Shown here piece by piece: positions 23,455-33,300 of a stretch of 40,049 bases of DNA. Each line of letters starts with the position of its first letter. Position 1 is the first letter of the stretch. This DNA comes from Methanobacteriota archaeon (GTDB lineage: Archaea; Thermoplasmatota; Poseidoniia; Poseidoniales; Poseidoniaceae). The notes below the pieces were generated by a model, which made no database searches, had not been told where the DNA came from, and worked only from the letters and a program-made list of their open reading frames with translations. The translations under genes were made by a program, and so were the position numbers. The stretch lies in assembly GCA_002726495.1 (NCBI GenBank), contig PBTH01000054.1:1-40049 (forward strand), in the 5' to 3' direction.

Positions 23455-24559
23455 CCTTTCCTACAGCATCAATTAGTGTTGAATAGCCATGGTCTCTGAG
23501 TTTACGGTGTAGACCGTTGACAACCGTTTTTGTCAACGATGGGCCCTCAAAAACAAAGCCGCTGTAGGCCTGTAAAAGCGTAGCTCCTGCATTGATTTTC
23601 TCCCACGCATCGTCTGCTGACATGATGCCGCCGACTCCAACAATCGGCCATTCACCATCGGTCAATCGGTTGACAATTCTGATCATCTCAGTTGAACGGT
23701 CAAACAATGGACGACCACTTAGGCCGCCTGTCTCTTCAAACACCTTGACTTCTTTGGAGTTTTTTCCTTGAGGTCGTACCAAGGTGGTGTTTGAAAGAAC
23801 GATTCCTGATGCGCCGTTGGATCTTGAGGTATGGACAAAATGTTCGAGTTGCTCATCGGTTAAATCGGGTGCGACCTTAACAAGAATAGGTTTTCCAGAA
23901 CCCTCAGTATCCAGCTCAGTGTTGACTTGATGGCAGGCATCAAGAATTTTTATGAGGCCTTCATCTTTCTGCAATTCACGGAGATTCGGTGTATTTGGAG
24001 ATGACACATTAACAACAAAAACATCCGTAAATGGCCATAGTAATTTCATTGTTGTTGCGTAATCAGTGTGAGCATCTTCGAGTGGAGTCGCCTTTGATTT
24101 CCCTAAATTAACCCATAATGGGACGCTGGGTGATCCATATTTTTTGAAGTGCTTGAGAAGATTTTCAGAAATCTGTTGCGAACCTTGATTGTTAAATCCC
24201 ATGCGATTCACAAGCGCTTGAGTCTTGTCTGCACGAAACATCCTTGGCTTTGTATTGCCATCCTGTTTGTGCTGAGTGACGCCGCCGATTTCAATGAATC
24301 CAAGACCTGTCGTCTCCCAACCACGAAGTGAAACCGCATTTTTATCCATGCCCGCTGCCAAACCAAAGGGGTGCTTGTATCGCTGACCAAATACCTCAAC
24401 TTCAACACTTTTTCGAGGTTTGTATGCCATCTTGAGCATCGTTCGGGAAAGTGGATTGTTCGAAAGAAAGCGCAATAATTTGAGGCTTCTAAGATGAGCG
24501 CGTTCCGAGTCCTGAAGCCTCAACAGAGGACGTCCGAACCACCGATAGAGAACGCCCAT
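23438..24559 (-). CDS. pyrD: Dihydroorotate dehydrogenase, class 2 (quinone-linked)
   Basis: 373 residues from the ATG at 24559; a longer frame to 24649 would overlap the divergent gene. The N-terminal helices (LYRWFGRPLLRLQDSERAHL) are the membrane/quinone tunnel domain that defines class 2. FMN and substrate motifs include PFGLAAGMDKN, IEIGGVTQHKQDGN, PRMFR and LVNRMGFNNQG. The catalytic base is Ser in NVSSPNTPNLRELQ, as in class 2 (class 1 uses Cys), and IVGVGGIMSADDAWEKINAGA holds the FMN phosphate. It oxidises dihydroorotate to orotate in pyrimidine synthesis and passes electrons to the quinone pool. It is co-transcribed with ccmE. Confidence 0.94.
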   Translation of the reverse strand: MGVLYRWFGRPLLRLQDSERAHLRSLKLLRFLSNNPLSRTMLKMAYKPRKSVEVEVFGQRYKHPFGLAAGMDKNAVSLRGWETTGLGFIEIGGVTQHKQDGNTKPRMFRADKTQALVNRMGFNNQGSQQISENLLKHFKKYGSPSVPLWVNLGKSKATPLEDAHTDYATTMKLLWPFTDVFVVNVSSPNTPNLRELQKDEGLIKILDACHQVNTELDTEGSGKPILVKVAPDLTDEQLEHFVHTSRSNGASGIVLSNTTLVRPQGKNSKEVKVFEETGGLSGRPLFDRSTEMIRIVNRLTDGEWPIVGVGGIMSADDAWEKINAGATLLQAYSGFVFEGPSLTKTVVNGLHRKLRDHGYSTLIDAVGKDADSP

Positions 24560-24613
24560 GTGAGGGACTCGTGAAAGCCATCTTTGAAGACTTGCCTCGT
24601 TTTGGAACAAATC

Positions 24614-25045
24614 ATGCGAATCACTGACCCTGCGTGGCCGGCTGTCCAAGAAGCAGCACGCATGATGTTACGGGAGGACGGAGATTCAATTCTTGCACCA
24701 AAAGACATTCATGATTCAATAAGCGAATTAATACTCAAAATGGGAGATGCTATGCCCAGTAGGAAAACATTCCCGGGCCTGGATTCCAGTAAAAACGATG
24801 AGATCATGTTTTTTATTGCTGGTAATTCAACACCTTCGTTTTATTGTGGTGCCAATCCACCGTCTATGAACACATTATGGTTACCGTTTGAGGGGACATC
24901 GATTTGGAACACACTGAAACAATCAATGTTCAATTTGCTTGATGCCGGATACCCTGGTTGCCTCGGATGCGGAGGTACTGGAGCCGAAGAAGATTGGGAT
25001 GAAGGCGCAAGTAGAACACGGATGAATGTAGATATTACAGATTGA
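24614..25045 (+). CDS. Small protein of unknown function with CxxC-rich C-terminal loop
   Basis: About 143 residues from the ATG at 24614, or 153 from 24584. No family is recognised. The first half is helical and acidic-basic mixed. The middle has a hydrophobic-aromatic stretch (FYCGANPPSMNTLWLPFEGTSIW). The C-terminal part has GYPGCLGCGGTGAEEDWDEG, where a C-x-x-C-G-G-x-G knuckle resembles zinc knuckles of DnaJ type but occurs only once. It is soluble, with no signal peptide. It is divergent from pyrD and upstream of the topoisomerase gene, which starts about 93 bases later with its own leader. Confidence 0.55.
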   Translation: MRITDPAWPAVQEAARMMLREDGDSILAPKDIHDSISELILKMGDAMPSRKTFPGLDSSKNDEIMFFIAGNSTPSFYCGANPPSMNTLWLPFEGTSIWNTLKQSMFNLLDAGYPGCLGCGGTGAEEDWDEGASRTRMNVDITD

Positions 25046-25138
25046 AAGCCATATGAAATGATACATTTCATGCATGCGAGAGCATCATTGAATTGTTAAA
25101 GGAGGGTTCAAGTATGGTCGTCGGTGGCCCCTTAACAT
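25046..25138 (+). promoter_or_regulatory. Leader region of the topoisomerase gene
   Basis: 93 bases. It contains a perfect inverted repeat (25053-25071), a GCATGC palindrome next to it (25072-25077) and a very strong ribosome-binding sequence AAAGGAGGG (25098-25106). That sequence lies about 8 bases before an out-of-frame ATG at 25114 and about 32 bases before the topoisomerase ATG at 25139. The topoisomerase frame is closed by TAA at 25133-25135, so its start cannot lie further upstream. Confidence 0.5.
25053..25071. repeat. Perfect inverted repeat, candidate operator
   Basis: ATGAAATG and CATTTCAT are perfect 8-base arms around an ATA centre, in the region where a promoter for the topoisomerase gene should lie. 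The size and symmetry fit a dimeric regulator site; an RNA hairpin is the alternative. Confidence 0.5.
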
Positions 25139-25236
25139 ATGTCTATTGTCATCATTGCCGAGAAACCCAGTGTTGCACAAGACCTTGCCAATGTTCTGGG
25201 AGTTGGGAAAAAAACGGACACACACTGGGAAAGTGA
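25114..25236 (+). other. Possible 40-codon upstream ORF overlapping the topoisomerase start out of frame
   Basis: An ATG at 25114 is ideally placed after AAAGGAGGG. Its frame runs 40 codons to TGA at 25234-25236 and encodes a Cys-rich peptide (Cys at 12, 15, 20, 21, 25 and 27). It overlaps the first 98 bases of the topoisomerase gene in another frame. Translation of it would compete with the topoisomerase start. It may be chance, because the frame is constrained by the overlapping gene. Confidence 0.25.
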
Positions 25237-27886
25237 AGACATTATCATTACATGGGCAATAGGTCACCTGCTTCAACTCAAGTACATGGATGATTATGAC
25301 GTTGCATTCAAAGACTGGCGCAAGACCATCGATCGTCTCCCCTATGTCCCTGAGACCTTTGAATACAAACCGATTGGAGGTCGCAGTAAAACCCAACTTT
25401 CCGCAATAATGAAGCTCATTAAGAACAAATCTGTTACAGAAATCGTCAATGCATGTGATGCCGCCCGAGAAGGAGAATTGATCTTCAGAACGATCGTCCA
25501 ACATTCAAAGGTAAAGACTCCGGTCACCCGTATGTGGATGCAATCGATGACCTATGATGCAATGCATACGGCATTTGAAGAAAGGAAGCCTGGAGAAGAT
25601 TACCAAGACCTCAGTGATGCAGCGTATTCCCGAAGTTATGCCGATTGGATTATCGGAATGAATGGGTCGAGGGTTGCAAACACGTACCTCCCACGAAAGA
25701 AAAGCGAAAAAGCCCCAAATTCCCTTGGACGTGTTCAAACCGCTACACTTGCCCTTATTGTTGACCATGAACTCAAGGTACTCTCACACATACCTCTGCC
25801 ATTTTGGCAACTCAGTGGAACATTCACTGCAGGAGATGCAACATGGACTGGACGTTGGGAGCGTAAAGGACACAAAGATGACCCGTCTCAACCCGAAAAG
25901 AAAGCACACCGTATCGTGGAAGCATCTGAAAAGGCTGAGATTGAACAAGCTCTCTCATCGGGCGGTGCGATTCAAGCCTCGGAAAAAGATAGGGTAAAGA
26001 AAGAACAACCACCGTTGAATTTTGACTTAACGAACCTCCAAAAGCGGGCGAACGGACTGTGGTCATGGTCTGCCAAACGAACATTAGGTGTTGCCCAAGA
26101 CCTGTATGATAAATTCAAACTAACAACCTATCCAAGAACCGATTCGAGATACCTTCCAGAGGATATGCATGAGACAGTTGCAAAAACGTTGGATAAACTA
26201 TCAGTACAATCCGCATATTCATCCCATACCAAACGGCTCGCTAAGGACGGTTTGAAGAACGCAGGTAGAAATTTCAACAGTAGCAAAGTAAGTGACCACT
26301 ACGCAATTATCCCCACCGGCCAAGAACCTTCAAATTCCTTATCTGCGGACCATATGAAACTGTATGATTTGATTGTTCGCAACTTCTTAGCGTCATGGCA
26401 CCCACCCTCAGAGTGGAAGGTCACCAAACGGACCGCTGATGTATCAGGACATGTGTTTAACAAAGAAGTTGAAACCTTGGAAGTACCAGGGTGGAGAGCT
26501 GTGATTTCAAAGAAAAATAACGTACCAGAAGGATGGAATTCACTGCCTGCCAATCCATGTCCAGCCAACCTTGAATCTCATGAATTCACGGAGGAGAAAT
26601 CAAAGCCGAAAAATCGTCTTAAAGAAGCCAGTCTCCTCCAATTAATGGAGCATGCAGGAAAGCAAATCGAAGACGATGAACTCGCTGATGCTATGAAAGA
26701 GAAGGGACTCGGAACGCCTGCAACTCGTGCGGACACCATCGAAAAGCTGATCGATAGAAATTACATTCGTCGCTCACGAAACGGAACCATTAGCGCTACA
26801 TCACACGGAATCAGAATGATCGATGTATTACGACGAATACCTGTGGAGTGGATTACTTCTCCGGAACTTACTGGAGAAATGGAAGCTTCATTGATCTCTG
26901 TGCAACGAGGCCAAGAACCAATGACAAAATACATGGACAAAATTGTTGAGCGAACGCAAGAGATGGTTGAGAAAATTAGAGATCATGACCGCTCAACCTT
27001 GTATTCAGAAGATGAACCGCTCGGTGATTGTCCGTGTTGTGAGGGCAAGGTCTTTGAAAATACACTTGCATATCAATGCGAGAAAAATGAGGGCCGAAAC
27101 AAAGGCTGCGCATTTGTATTTTGGAAAGACACTTCGGGAAGATGGTTTGACCGTACCACAGCCTCTAGATTGTTGGCGGAACGCAACCTAACCGACCTCC
27201 ACGGATTTTTCAGCCAAAGTGGTGAAGGCTACGATACCACAGTTGAACTCCAAGATGATGGAAAAGTCACATCGAAAGGTAGCGGGGAATCTACATCAAG
27301 TTCCGATGATGCCGAGCTCTGTGCATGCCCGATATGCGATCACGGTACGATTCGTGTGACGAAATTCAACTATGCCTGTGACCATGATGAATGTTCATTC
27401 CGAGGGCTCCAGAAAGAAATGTGCAAACGTCCGATTTCAGAAGAGGAGGCGCGATCAATCTTTGCTAACGGTAAATCTGAACTTCTCGATGACTTTACGT
27501 CGAAAAGAAACCGGCCCTTCAGTGCATTTTTGGTATTACAAAAGAACCGTGTTGCATTTGATTTCCCACCACGAGGGGCTCCTGCTGATGCAAAGAAGTT
27601 CCCTGTTGAGCCAGGGGTTGTGGCGATTTGCCCCAAACATAAAGCAAACATCATAGAAACTGAAACCCATTACACAACAGAGGATTCAAGCACACCCTGC
27701 AAAATCCATATTCTCCGTTCGATGTCAAAGCGTGACATCACCCGAGAAGAAGCAAAGACCCTCGTGGAAACAAATGAAATCGGACCGTTTGATGATTTTA
27801 TTTCAAAGAAAACAGGGAATCCTTTCACCGCAATTCTCTACTTGAAGAAAAATCAATCCGTTGCCTACAAATTCGCCAAGAAGTAG
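25139..27886 (+). CDS. topB: Type IA DNA topoisomerase, TopB (topoisomerase III)-like with zinc and C-repeat tail
   Basis: 915 residues. The Toprim domain opens with VIIAEKPSVAQDLANVLG; its acidic motif is Asp107-A-A-R-Glu111-G-E, the DAxREGELI form of Bacillus-type TopB rather than DxDxE. The catalytic tyrosine is Tyr331 in TTYPRTDSRYLP. Further family blocks are NSLGRVQTATL, SDHYAIIPTG and KGLGTPATRADTIEKLIDRNYI. The C-terminal third has two zinc-type cysteine clusters (CPCCEGKVF with later Cys, and CACPICDHGTI with CDHDEC), and two copies of the Toprim C-repeat (ISEEEARSIF and ITREEAKTLV, each followed by FDDFxSKxxxPFxAxL-like text). It relaxes or decatenates single strands using Mg2+. Confidence 0.93.
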   Translation: MSIVIIAEKPSVAQDLANVLGVGKKTDTHWESEDIIITWAIGHLLQLKYMDDYDVAFKDWRKTIDRLPYVPETFEYKPIGGRSKTQLSAIMKLIKNKSVTEIVNACDAAREGELIFRTIVQHSKVKTPVTRMWMQSMTYDAMHTAFEERKPGEDYQDLSDAAYSRSYADWIIGMNGSRVANTYLPRKKSEKAPNSLGRVQTATLALIVDHELKVLSHIPLPFWQLSGTFTAGDATWTGRWERKGHKDDPSQPEKKAHRIVEASEKAEIEQALSSGGAIQASEKDRVKKEQPPLNFDLTNLQKRANGLWSWSAKRTLGVAQDLYDKFKLTTYPRTDSRYLPEDMHETVAKTLDKLSVQSAYSSHTKRLAKDGLKNAGRNFNSSKVSDHYAIIPTGQEPSNSLSADHMKLYDLIVRNFLASWHPPSEWKVTKRTADVSGHVFNKEVETLEVPGWRAVISKKNNVPEGWNSLPANPCPANLESHEFTEEKSKPKNRLKEASLLQLMEHAGKQIEDDELADAMKEKGLGTPATRADTIEKLIDRNYIRRSRNGTISATSHGIRMIDVLRRIPVEWITSPELTGEMEASLISVQRGQEPMTKYMDKIVERTQEMVEKIRDHDRSTLYSEDEPLGDCPCCEGKVFENTLAYQCEKNEGRNKGCAFVFWKDTSGRWFDRTTASRLLAERNLTDLHGFFSQSGEGYDTTVELQDDGKVTSKGSGESTSSSDDAELCACPICDHGTIRVTKFNYACDHDECSFRGLQKEMCKRPISEEEARSIFANGKSELLDDFTSKRNRPFSAFLVLQKNRVAFDFPPRGAPADAKKFPVEPGVVAICPKHKANIIETETHYTTEDSSTPCKIHILRSMSKRDITREEAKTLVETNEIGPFDDFISKKTGNPFTAILYLKKNQSVAYKFAKK

Positions 27887-27943
27887 GCTAAACAACTGTT
27901 TCTCGTGGTAAGATTCAAGCGAGGGGCGCGGTGACAAATCCCC

Positions 27944-29158
27944 ATGGAGGCCCACCAATTTGATGTTGTTATCATCGGTGCAGGCCCAATTGGTGGTAGA
28001 GCCGCCACCCTATTGGCGGGCGAAGGGCTTCAAGTCCTCATGCTTGAAGAGCACAGTGAAATCGGACGTCCATTCCAATGTGCAGGTTTGGTCACTCCCT
28101 CGGCAATGAACGCAGTTGGTGTTCATGAAACAGTGTTGGAAGAAGTTGATGGCGCTCTAATCCATGGACCCAGTGGCACCTTGGTTCCGGTGGGAACCGA
28201 AGGGACACTTCGGACCTATGTTGTCTGTCGAAAGAGATTTGACCAGGCAGTTGTTCAACAAGGAGTAGAAGCAGGAGCTCACCTATGGGTTAATTCAGTC
28301 CCCACAGAAGTAGAGGTTTTACCGTCCCATGTTCAATTAAAAGTGAAGCGAAATGGAACCCATCATGACATCAAAGCCAAACTTTTGATCGGAGCTGATG
28401 GAGCCCACAGCTGGACTCGCAGAACCTTCAAAATGGGCCATCCAAAAGAACTCATGATTGGTTTTCAAACCGAAGTCGTAGGCTACCAAGGAAGGTCCCG
28501 TTGGCTCGAAATGTACAGCGGTTCAGAAATCGCACCAGGGTTTTTTGCATGGGTCATTCCATCAGGATTCGGGACCCACCGAATCGGCGTGTGGTCAACT
28601 GCTAAGCATCTTGGCGGACGAAGTATTGAATCATGCTATGATGACCTTCTTCATCACCCTCTATGGAAAGACCGATTTGCCAACATCAAAGAGGTTGCGA
28701 GATATTGTGGTCCAGTTCCCTCTGGGATGGTAAAGAAAACTGTGAAAGACAGAGTCATGCTCTTGGGAGATGCAGCAGGTATGGCTAAACCAACAACAGG
28801 CGGGGGTATAGGTCCTGGTTTTCATCAAATCCAATCCGTGCTCAAACCTTTGACTGAGGCCATCAATTCTGACCAACTTTCACAACAGCATTTGAGGAGT
28901 ATCACAAAGAAGTCATGGGATGCCATGAAAAAAGAACAAGACCGTGCGCGAGCACTTCGAAACCTGTTGGTCAGTGACTGTACGGACGATGCCTTAGACA
29001 AACACTTTGCAAATTTTTCTCATCCCGATACACTTCAATTGATCAATGAAATCGGAGATATTGAAAAGCCGGTCCCCCTTGGGATGGCGTTGCTCAAAAA
29101 TGTTCCAGCATTTCGAAAACTCGCCCTCAAAGCAGGTGTTCGTTTGTTGTTGTCATGA
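27944..29158 (+). CDS. Geranylgeranyl reductase family flavoprotein
   Basis: 404 residues. The FAD-binding Rossmann motif is VVIIGAGPIGGRAATLLAGEGLQVLMLEE. The family's substrate-side Cys is in GRPFQCAGLVTPSAM. The second FAD block is LLIGADGAHSWTRR, and the third is RVMLLGDAAGMAKPTTGGGIGPG. In archaea this family saturates the geranylgeranyl chains of ether lipids; other members act in bacteriochlorophyll synthesis, and more distant relatives are lycopene cyclases. A lipid role is likely here but the exact substrate is not proven. The gene of a two-helix membrane protein follows across a fused stop/SD junction. Confidence 0.88.
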   Translation: MEAHQFDVVIIGAGPIGGRAATLLAGEGLQVLMLEEHSEIGRPFQCAGLVTPSAMNAVGVHETVLEEVDGALIHGPSGTLVPVGTEGTLRTYVVCRKRFDQAVVQQGVEAGAHLWVNSVPTEVEVLPSHVQLKVKRNGTHHDIKAKLLIGADGAHSWTRRTFKMGHPKELMIGFQTEVVGYQGRSRWLEMYSGSEIAPGFFAWVIPSGFGTHRIGVWSTAKHLGGRSIESCYDDLLHHPLWKDRFANIKEVARYCGPVPSGMVKKTVKDRVMLLGDAAGMAKPTTGGGIGPGFHQIQSVLKPLTEAINSDQLSQQHLRSITKKSWDAMKKEQDRARALRNLLVSDCTDDALDKHFANFSHPDTLQLINEIGDIEKPVPLGMALLKNVPAFRKLALKAGVRLLLS

Positions 29159-29170
29159 GGTGCTCAAATG
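29156..29170 (+). promoter_or_regulatory. Fused stop codon/Shine-Dalgarno junction (TGAGG-N7-ATG)
   Basis: The TGA of the geranylgeranyl reductase-like gene continues into TGAGGTG, and the next ATG begins 12 bases after the T of the stop. It supports the start at 29168 and coupled translation. Confidence 0.75.
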
Positions 29171-30325
29171 GCTAAACTGTTTGAGGAACAACGGATTCGC
29201 TATCCGCCATTTGAGGCAAACCGTTGGAAACCTGAAGCACTTCCAATTGCTGAGCAATCCACACTCCTGGGAGAGTTTGCTAACGAAGAAGAGGCCTTGA
29301 TTGAATTGGGTTCTCAATGCCCTTCATTTACACTGGGAGAAGAAGACTCGTGGTTAATTCAACGCCGTTATCGTTTCGGTGATGAGCTTCTGGCAAGTCA
29401 GCCAAAAGGTGTATGGAAGGAGAGCAATAAGTTTCCTCGTATTGTTAACCGGCAACGCAGGGGCTGGTATCTCATTCCGAATCCCATTCACAACATACTT
29501 CGGAAATTCATCAATGGGGTTGTCATTGTTCTTCTACTAAGTTTAGCATATCTTGCAGTATCACCTGTCCTCATGTTTCTGAAAATTCCAGTATATGGAC
29601 TGGAAAGCGTTCGTTGGGGTTTACTTGACTATCCCCTACTTGCAACGGTGGTTGTTCCTCTCATTTTTGCCCCATTGGTCATCCGTGTCTTTGCGAATCT
29701 CATTGAATTGCGGCGTCAAAATCTGTTCTTGCAACGAAATCTAAAAACACCTGAAATTGAATTTGTTGATGAAAGTGTTTCTAATCAATCTCTTAAGATC
29801 AATTTGATTTTCCCCGAATGGGATGAAAGTTGGAATCATGTAGATGTTACATGGAGAGTTGGTATCCTCCCGCCAGCTCGAGAATCCTTGCTTGACACAT
29901 TTGGTCGAAACAAGGAGCGGCAACCTCCACCGGGACTTTCCACAGAACTCCCTCATCACTGGGAAGCAGGTTTGGATGACGGAACTGCCGGGGGAGAAGA
30001 TGCCCCGATGGAACTTCAGGAAGTAAAGGGTGGATTGTATCTAAGACCAATGAGAATCATGGCTCAAGGTCAATTTCAGCGCTGGAAAGAAGGTGAAGTC
30101 ACCGAACTGCAACCACCTGAACCATTTTGGCCAGGTACCGTAAGTAGCCCATTACTGCGCATTCATTGGGAATGTATTGTTCGAATCGATAGGGAAAAGG
30201 GTGGGGCATTGCTTTGGGTTCAACCTCTCAAAGTCGCCCACCATGCATCAACAGAACATGATTTACGAACGCTTCCAGTCCACGATGGACGCTCTGAATC
30301 TGATGTCATTGCATCAACACATTGA
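29168..30325 (+). CDS. Two-helix membrane protein of unknown function
   Basis: 385 residues. No family is recognised. Residues 1-115 are soluble and basic near the membrane. Two strong helices follow at about 116-138 (VVIVLLLSLAYLAVSPVLMFL) and 155-177 (PLLATVVVPLIFAPLVIRVF). The C-terminal 200 residues contain beta-rich text with many Trp (WDESWNHVDVTWRVG, LLRIHWECIVRIDREKGGALLWVQP). With two helices both soluble parts should lie on the same side, probably the cytoplasm, as no signal peptide is present. The tight junction with the preceding geranylgeranyl-reductase-like gene hints at a shared membrane-lipid role, which is only an inference. Confidence 0.7.
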   Translation: MAKLFEEQRIRYPPFEANRWKPEALPIAEQSTLLGEFANEEEALIELGSQCPSFTLGEEDSWLIQRRYRFGDELLASQPKGVWKESNKFPRIVNRQRRGWYLIPNPIHNILRKFINGVVIVLLLSLAYLAVSPVLMFLKIPVYGLESVRWGLLDYPLLATVVVPLIFAPLVIRVFANLIELRRQNLFLQRNLKTPEIEFVDESVSNQSLKINLIFPEWDESWNHVDVTWRVGILPPARESLLDTFGRNKERQPPPGLSTELPHHWEAGLDDGTAGGEDAPMELQEVKGGLYLRPMRIMAQGQFQRWKEGEVTELQPPEPFWPGTVSSPLLRIHWECIVRIDREKGGALLWVQPLKVAHHASTEHDLRTLPVHDGRSESDVIASTH

Positions 30326-30349
30326 TGGTCGGCACCTCCATCCTATTGC

Positions 30350-33300
30350 ATGGACAAACACCGCTTATCCGCTGTTTTCTTTGTCACCATGATGCTCCTA
30401 TCAGGTTGCCTGGCGGGTGTTGAACAAGAGGAAATTCCGGAGGAAGTCCTGCCAAGCACATATGAGCTCAAGGTAAGTTGGACACTTTCGCCAGACAGCA
30501 TTACCATGGGAGAAGATGCGGTATTTTTGCTAAGTGTTGACCAAGTTGGTGAGGGTGAATTTGAGATTGTTCCCAACGTCCTTCTGCCGAGTTTTACTTC
30601 ATTGAGTGAATTGGATTGGGAAAAACAAGATGGTGGGTACAAACTTTCTTTTCTAACTGAATATGTTGGCGATTACATCGTGCAGATATCGTTTACAAAT
30701 ACTGGATTCAATTCTATGGAACCCCAACTTGAGCCATTGGTTCATCTGCTTGAGGTGACCGAGCCTGTAGAATCTGCACCGATTATAACTGCCCCGGTGC
30801 AAATCACCCTTGAACAACCCAATATAATTTGGTTTGAGGGTTCAGTAACACATGACGACCCTACCACTTGCAAACTTGTCTATGAAACGAGTGATGGTAC
30901 AAAAGGTTCACTTGGTCTATCCGCTGAATTCACATGGAAAACACTGATGGATTTTACCAATTCAGAGGAATTTGTCTCCATTACAACTGTCGCAACCTGC
31001 GGGAGATATACCGTACTGAGTGACACATTCGTAACCCAAGTGGTCATTGAAGGAGCGGGAGAAGACGAAGATGGGGATGGAATTCCAACCATCAATGACA
31101 ACTGCCCCCAAGGCCTTGGAAAGGCTGACGGTTGGGTATCAAATGAAGCGACTGATGGGGACCGTGATGGGTGCAGAGATAGTGTGGAAGATGATGATGA
31201 TGACAACGATGGAATCATTGATGCTCACGACCTTTGTCCAAAATCGTATGGATGGGTCAGTACACCAAGTGCAGACTATGATTACGATGGATGTCATGAT
31301 GCTGATGAAGACCTTGATGATGACGGTGACGGTGTAGATGACGTTGATGATTTGTGTCCAATCGGTCGTAAAGGATGGAGTTCAAACGACTACAGCGACT
31401 GGGACGAAGATGGTTGTTCTGATTTGGACGAGGATGACAACGATGATAACGACGATTTTGACGATGATGTTGACCAATGTCCAAAGGGTTGGATCGGTTG
31501 GCAAGCGAACAATACATCAGATTGGGACCGCGACGGATGCAAGGATTCAACAGAAGATGAAGACGATGACAACGATGGAGTCAACGATGTCAATTCGACT
31601 GGAGCCGCATTGGATTTGTGTCCAGAAACCCCGCTCAATTCTACAAGTGTCAATGAGCATGGTTGCGCTGCAGTTCAGCGTGATACCGACCAGGATGGCA
31701 TAAATGACGAATTGGACCAATGTGAAGGAACTCCAGCTGGACTTGTGGTCAATTCATTGGGTTGTGCTGACCTTGATGGAGACGGTGTTTTTGCTAATGT
31801 GGACATTTGCGCAGAATCACCAGACCGTTGGACGATTGACAACGTGGGTTGTGCCGTTGTACAACGCCCGGTTAATTGGACCAGCAGTTCATCGTTAAAC
31901 GGCCCAATGCAAACTGTTCCAAACTTCTCATTCCCCACCTTATCGGGAACATACAATTTCCAAAATGAGTGGACTGGATATGATGTTTACATGTTCATGT
32001 TCAAGTATACGGACTCCAGTGGTAACTCCAATTACGCAACATGGGGTCAAAATCCAGGGAAATTTATTCGCAACCTCCCTGACAACACCCAGTTGTTTTA
32101 TGGCTCATTTGATAATTCCTATCACAATGATGTTGTTCAACAACGCAATGCAGTACTCGCAGGCCTTACAACACAGGAAGAGCAAAAATGGGAACAGCGA
32201 ATACATTACATCGACATTGATGCAAGCAACCTCGCCGGTGGAATAGGTTCAATGATCTCCTCATTTAACAACCCATTTTTCATGGGAATTGACCGTTTCC
32301 AACTTGCAAGGGAAACCGGTTCGCTCTACGCGTGGACCACCTCATCAAACGACCCTTTCCATCTCTCCCATGAACCAAATCAATGGGTAGCGGAATTCCC
32401 TACCAAGATTCGAGAACAAGACCCATCGGTTCATGCGATTGATATTTTGGATTTCCAGCGCCACTCCGGTGGATGGCAAGGTGGTTTCTCTTCGTTTTCA
32501 AACGCTGTATTCGATCTTCCCAACGACCTTTCATCCTACGATACACTTGAAGTGTACCATGAGCATGCATGTTTTGAGAGAAAAAACCGTTACCAAAATT
32601 CAGACCAGAGTTACGGTGGATGTCATGAATGGGATTACCTCGCTAATTTGTACATATGCGATGCAGACAACACGTCCATATGCAATACAGAAATTATGCG
32701 TTGGATTACCACCTATGGAAGGGAAGGGCAATGGTTGACCGATATTTCTCCGTACTTGTTTATGCTCAATGATGGAGAAGACCGCCGTTTCAAGTACGGT
32801 GGTGCAAACAAGGGGGACCTAACGGTCACTTTCCTATTTAGCAACTGGAACAGTGGAGAGCGTGCCATAAATGCCACATATGCATTCAGTGGTGGTCAAT
32901 TTGACGGCACGTATAACAATGAATCACGCTATGTGAGACAGCTAAACTTCACAACGCCATCATGGGCTACGAAAGTTGAGATTGTCGCCACAATCACCGG
33001 GCATGGATTTGGAAAAGATAATGCGAATTGCGCAGAGTTCTGCGACCACCAACACTACTACACCATGGGTTCCAATCAAGTGTATGAATGGCATCCGATT
33101 GTGTACGATAACGAAGGATGTGAAAATGAAGTACGAAACGGTGTGGTTGCCAACCAATACGGTTCATGGCCATACGGAAGAGCGGGCTGGTGTGCTGGTC
33201 AAGATGTCAAACAATGGACCTATGACATTACTGATTGGGTCGACAACAGTACAAACAACAACAATCACCTCACATACAGAGGCTACTACAACGGACAAGA

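Noticed and set aside
24560..24649. N-terminal extension of the dihydroorotate dehydrogenase
   Set aside because: It would overlap the divergent small gene, and the class 2 N-terminal helices already begin at the ATG at 24559.
31047..31703. Met/Thr-rich plus-strand and Ser/His-rich minus-strand ORFs in the TSP3 repeat region
   Set aside because: They arise from the repetitive GAT/GAC codons of the Asp-rich repeats in other frames, not from genes.
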